Assembly: GCA_945787575.1 (NCBI GenBank)
Contig: CALZKB010000012.1
Location: forward strand, 1 to 37,492
Source: Thermoanaerobaculia bacterium
GTDB taxonomy: Bacteria; Acidobacteriota; Thermoanaerobaculia; Multivoradales; JAHEKO01
DNA: 37,492 nucleotides
Direction: 5' to 3'
The position numbers were made by a program, and so were the translations under genes. This document shows, piece after piece, positions 34,954-37,492 of the stretch (positions within the stretch are counted from its first letter, which is position 1; every line of letters starts with the position of its first letter). The notes beneath the pieces were generated by a model, which was not told where the DNA came from, did not search any database, and was given only the letters and a program-made list of their open reading frames with translations.

Positions 34954-35844
34954 TTACCGATTCTGCAGATCCGCCATCGAATGTCGGGGAAATCCACTGA
35001 CAGGTCTGCTCCCGCGCGTGATCGCGATGAGATTGATGTCGTCCGGAGATGGCTTGCCACCGCTGAACTGAATCGCGCTGGCCATCAGGTGCTCGATTAC
35101 CGCTTCCCCCGCCTGACCGGCTACTCTCGCGAGCCCTTCTTGTAAGAACCCGTCTTCAAAGGACTCGTCCAGGTCGTTGACGATCGAGCCCAAACCGTCG
35201 GACGCGATCAAGAACACATCTCCCCATTCCAGCGTCAGAGTGGTTGCCTCGTACGTTGCTGCTCCTTCGCCCTCGAAGAGTCCGATAGGGCAGCCAGTAA
35301 CCTCCACTTCCTCTACCCGCTGAGTGCGGGAGCGCAGCACGAAGGGATGGGGCAGCCCAGCGTGGGCGTAGCGCACCGCGGAGCCTTCGCCCTCGAGTGT
35401 CGCCACTCCCGCCGCGACGAACACCCTCCGCGGGACGAGCGGAAGGAGTCCCGCGTTCATCCGTGCCAGAAGGTCGCGCGGCACGATCGTCGTGGCGGCG
35501 GCTTCCTGAAAGACGGCCTTCACCAGCATAGTGGTCATAGCGGCCTCGATACCGTGCCCCATGACATCGCACACCAGCAGGGCCGCACTATCGTGATCGC
35601 GAAAGAGATCGTAGAAATCTCCCCCGAGCGCTTCACATGGCCGGTAGAGCGCCGCGAAGCTGTACTGCCCGAGCGGCGCCGAGAGGTCTGGTAGCAGGCT
35701 CTTCTGGACGCGCGCGGCCCGTTCCAGCTGCCGCGCGAGCGAGCCCAATGTGTCGACTCGTTCCCGCTGCATTTTAAGACTCGACGCGAAGGACAAGACG
35801 CTGTCCCTTTCCCGCCGGATGGCTCGCTGTTCGTTGAGCTGCAT
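34954..35844 (-). CDS. PP2C-type (SpoIIE/RsbU) serine phosphatase
   Basis: The start chosen is ATG 35844 (MQLNEQRAIRRERD), with GAGAG upstream. A GTG at 36036 is in frame, but the extra stretch has AT-rich, noncoding-like composition. The 296-residue protein has an N-terminal coiled-coil region (1-55) and then the RsbU/SpoIIE phosphatase domain: ARVQKSLLPD, CEALGGDFYDLF (metal-binding Asp), LLVCDVMGHGIEAAM (DxxGHG), VFVAAGVATLEGEG, YAHAGLPHPF, PIGLFEG, LIASDG and DDINLIAI. Such enzymes dephosphorylate anti-sigma-factor antagonists in partner-switching. No STAS antagonist or HATPase kinase is nearby. It is the first gene of the protease-sigma unit. Confidence 0.9.
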   Translation of the reverse strand: MQLNEQRAIRRERDSVLSFASSLKMQRERVDTLGSLARQLERAARVQKSLLPDLSAPLGQYSFAALYRPCEALGGDFYDLFRDHDSAALLVCDVMGHGIEAAMTTMLVKAVFQEAAATTIVPRDLLARMNAGLLPLVPRRVFVAAGVATLEGEGSAVRYAHAGLPHPFVLRSRTQRVEEVEVTGCPIGLFEGEGAATYEATTLTLEWGDVFLIASDGLGSIVNDLDESFEDGFLQEGLARVAGQAGEAVIEHLMASAIQFSGGKPSPDDINLIAITRGSRPVSGFPRHSMADLQNR

Positions 35845-36473
35845 GGTTTGCTCTCGATCCGAGCTGCTTGTGTCTGCCCTGCTTCTATATGAGCCATCAG
35901 GCAAAAACCTTTCAACCTCGGGCTGGAGCGTCGTTTCACTTCTCCACCAAAAAGCGAGCTCTGCCGCCCTTGGCCTCTCCTTCGGCGGCTCGGCGCCCTT
36001 CGCGACTGCCAGACAAGACTGAGCGGTCGACCCCACCAGGGGCGACGAGGACCCCTAGCCTTACGAGGTCGCCTTCAGCCGGCCGTGCCGTTCTCGGGAT
36101 CTGGTCTCATTCGACTACACAGCTAGCAGTTGTCTCAATACCCCAACGGGTAGGCAATAGGCGAATCTGACGAGGTACGTTCGGGCCGAATTTCAACGGC
36201 GCATCGGTCATTCTCTTGAGCCCCGCCGCGCTTGGCAACTACCCAGATATGGGCTGCTCTCCCGGCCCAGTGAACGTCTAAGCCGTCGTGGACACTAGCG
36301 ACTTCGGCCTCGTCTGAAGAACGACGGTCAGTGTTATGTGGCGGCCCACTGGCCAGCGCGCCGACCGCACTTATAAAGGCATTCCGTCGAGGACCGACCC
36401 CGGCGCCAAGAAACGTTTTGCGCGTCGTGCTCATTAATAGTGAATGCAGCGCAAGCCGGAAGGACATTTCATT
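35845..36473. other. 629-bp region without a supported gene
   Basis: Between the PP2C gene (minus) and the small plus-strand frame at 36474 I see no gene with start, ribosome binding site and recognisable domain. The part next to the PP2C gene (35845-35960) is AT-richer and probably holds the operon promoter. A minus-strand open frame covering 36135-36434 (about 99 codons) has no ribosome binding site and matches nothing I know. Confidence 0.5.
35887..35915 (-). promoter_or_regulatory. Weak sigma70-like promoter candidate for the protease-sigma operon
   Basis: On the minus strand TTGAAA (35915-35910) is followed after 17 bases by TCATAT (35892-35887), a fair -35 and poor -10; an alternative -10 TATAGA overlaps at 20 bases. 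It lies 43 bases before ATG 35844, in a locally AT-rich stretch. Low confidence; an ECF-type promoter could also be here. Confidence 0.25.
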
Positions 36474-36718
36474 ATGAAGCGAAATGTAGTCGAACTGATT
36501 CGAGATTTGTCGTTGTTTCGATCCTGGCCCTGGCCTTCGCCGTCCGCTCGGGGGCGTGCGGCCTGCCGGTCGGTCCGACAGAGCCTCGCCTGCGGGTCGA
36601 TGACCCGGCGGCGGCGGCACCACCGGCCCTGGAGACTCTGCAGGGTCCCGGCGGGTGTCCCGATGATGTCGTCGCCGACCGACCGGGTAGCGACTGCCAG
36701 GACTGGGAGTCCGAATGA
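36474..36718 (+). pseudogene. Small lipoprotein-like frame, apparently frameshifted
   Basis: GGAAGG lies about 10 bases before ATG 36474, which begins MKRNVVELIRD. The hydrophobic signal and lipobox-like part (VVVSILALAFAVRSGAC, then GLPVGPTEP) is in a different frame that runs to a TGA at 36716-36718. One inserted or missing base near 36505 would join them into a protein of about 80 residues with a Cys-anchored Pro/Asp-rich tail. An alternative is an intact frame from GTG 36440 that lacks a good ribosome binding site. The family is unknown. It precedes the secreted protein at 36810 in the same direction, and a link is possible. Confidence 0.4.
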
Positions 36719-36809
36719 TCGGTCCACCGAAAAGAGCGACCCACCGCTACGGCAATCCTGTCGGCCAGCGGTTCCAGTGGGACGAACATCGTTCCGAAGG
36801 AGGTAAGTC

Positions 36810-37319
36810 ATGAAGAGCACCAACAACCAGAGGATATGGACCTTGGTCTCGCTTCTCGCGCTCGCGATGAGTGCAGCGACCCTCGGAGCCGCGCAAGGAC
36901 AGCCCGGCTCACTCGCACGGAGCAATCCGATCGACTGCGAGCCGCTAGTGGTCTTTGACGTCAGCGGCTACGGCATCGCTGGCATGATCCACCAGCATTT
37001 CGTCGTCTACAGCGACGGTCTCGCCAGTCTCTCGGCGCTCAGTCCGGGCGGGTCGTACGCGGACCTCACCTGGGTGACAACGGATCGTGCCAAGGAGTTC
37101 AACAACGAGCTCCTCTCGGCTGGCGCCCTGGAGCTCAACGACAGACTTACGCCCGGCACCGCGGACATTCCGCTGACCACCGTCACGGTGTTCAACGGTG
37201 GCGATCCGAGTGCCGTCCACAACACCTTTAGCTTCTACGCCATCGGCGGGGACGACGACTATCAAGCCGTCGTCGAGATCGTGCAAGCGTTCATCGGCTT
37301 CGCCTTCTACGCCGAGTGA
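36810..37319 (+). CDS. Secreted protein of unknown function
   Basis: ATG 36810 is preceded by the very strong ribosome binding site AAGGAGGT (spacing 5). The 169-residue protein has a signal peptide (MKSTNNQRIW, hydrophobic core, GAAQG cleavage region near 28). The mature chain looks beta-rich, with VFDVSGYGIAGMIHQHFVVY, then SDGLASLSALSPGG, a central LTTVTVFNGG, and an end VVEIVQAFIGFAFYAE. I do not recognise a family; short GxGIAG plus YSDG patterns are seen in several uncharacterised secreted proteins. One Cys (about residue 43) is present. A terminator-like structure follows directly, so it is the last gene of its transcript. Confidence 0.75.
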   Translation: MKSTNNQRIWTLVSLLALAMSAATLGAAQGQPGSLARSNPIDCEPLVVFDVSGYGIAGMIHQHFVVYSDGLASLSALSPGGSYADLTWVTTDRAKEFNNELLSAGALELNDRLTPGTADIPLTTVTVFNGGDPSAVHNTFSFYAIGGDDDYQAVVEIVQAFIGFAFYAE

Positions 37320-37344
37320 CAGCCTCCTGTGTCGGCGACTTTCG

Positions 37345-37407
37345 CCGCTGACGACACCCGACCCTCGTAGCAACGAGCCCTTTCGCCGCGTTGTCGTCAG
37401 CGGTTTT
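37345..37407 (+). terminator. Long stem terminator after the secreted protein gene
   Basis: CCGCTGACGACA (37345-37356) pairs exactly with TGTCGTCAGCGG (37392-37403), which is followed by TTTT (37404-37407). Inside the loop a second small stem CTCGT/ACGAG (about 37364-37377) is present. It begins 26 bases after the stop at 37319 and could also act for the minus-strand gene ending at 37422. Confidence 0.65.
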
Positions 37408-37421
37408 CGTCTACCCGCCCT

Positions 37422-37492
37422 TCAAACCTCGGGCAAGGAAGCGGCGCTCAGGCGGTCGGTCGCCTCGAGTCGGAGCTGCGCCAGCTCGAGAC
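37422..37492 (-). CDS. C-terminal end of a minus-strand gene running off the right edge
   Basis: On the minus strand the last 22 codons before TGA (37424-37422) read LELAQLRLEATDRLSAASLPEV. This is an amphipathic helix with normal codon use, whereas the other two frames are rich in unlikely residues. The gene continues beyond the window. Function cannot be assigned from this piece. Confidence 0.4.
   Translation of the reverse strand, partial: LELAQLRLEATDRLSAASLPEV

Noticed and set aside
28273-35844. CRISPR array or Cas genes linked to the TPR-CHAT/sigma locus
   Set aside because: I looked for regularly spaced repeats and for gRAMP/Cas-like frames because of the type III-E parallel. Only the 15-bp coding repeat and the 18-bp duplication were found; neither has spacers.
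36135-36434. Minus-strand hypothetical gene of about 99 codons
   Set aside because: No ribosome binding site, no recognisable domain or signal, and a composition unlike the neighbouring genes.

Overview
The window is G+C-rich, densely coded bacterial chromosome. It encodes an OmpP1/FadL-type outer-membrane protein and multihaem periplasmic cytochromes, so the cell is very likely diderm. It also carries Ser/Thr kinases fused to TolB-like and TPR regions, a class-D-like sortase with an LPxTA substrate, sigma54 activators and a TPR-CHAT/ECF sigma locus. That mix is most like Acidobacteriota (Thermoanaerobaculia-like) or a related environmental lineage. This placement is inference from gene content; there is no rRNA marker here.

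Layout. 1-2.06 kb: the start of a secreted protein running off the left edge (minus), and a sigma54 enhancer-binding protein broken by a small frame-changing deletion. 2.05-6.0 kb (minus): a sortase with its LPQTA-tailed substrate just upstream, a secreted beta-helix protein and an M23-type lipoprotein. 6.0-10.3 kb (minus): an eroded Ser/Thr kinase copy, an FmdB zinc ribbon, a remnant of a PIN/VapC toxin and an intact kinase-TolB-TPR protein. 10.4-13.3 kb: acylphosphatase, a four-helix membrane protein and a GT-C-like glycosyltransferase with C-terminal TPRs. 13.7-15.2 kb: an octahaem hydroxylamine-oxidoreductase-like cytochrome with related intergenic repeats on both sides. 15.5-19.7 kb (minus): the glyoxylate shunt pair aceB-aceA, with a long-form isocitrate lyase.

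20-26 kb (plus) is a sulfur module. A PAS-AAA+-Fis sigma54 activator is followed by repeated TGTTGCAAC boxes, a near-consensus -24/-12 promoter, then sulfide:quinone reductase, a one-cysteine TusE/DsrC-like protein, a DsrE-family protein, a FadL-type porin and a dihaem cytochrome c. A stand-alone ADP-forming acyl-CoA synthetase follows (26.0-28.1 kb); together with aceBA it suggests acetate/acyl assimilation.

28.3-35.8 kb (minus) is the most unusual region. It is a compact five-gene operon, in transcription order: PP2C/RsbU-type phosphatase, clostripain-family (C11) cysteine protease with an RYARS-repeat tail, a 1043-residue exported TPR-CHAT protease, an ECF-like sigma factor, and a single-pass membrane protein with an anti-sigma-like cytoplasmic part and a coiled-coil/beta periplasmic part. 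It looks like a protease-gated sigma-factor signalling system without CRISPR, organised somewhat like the TPR-CHAT/sigma arm of type III-E CRISPR loci. The right end holds a possibly frameshifted small lipoprotein, a secreted protein of unknown function with a very strong ribosome binding site, a terminator-like hairpin and the tail of another minus-strand gene.
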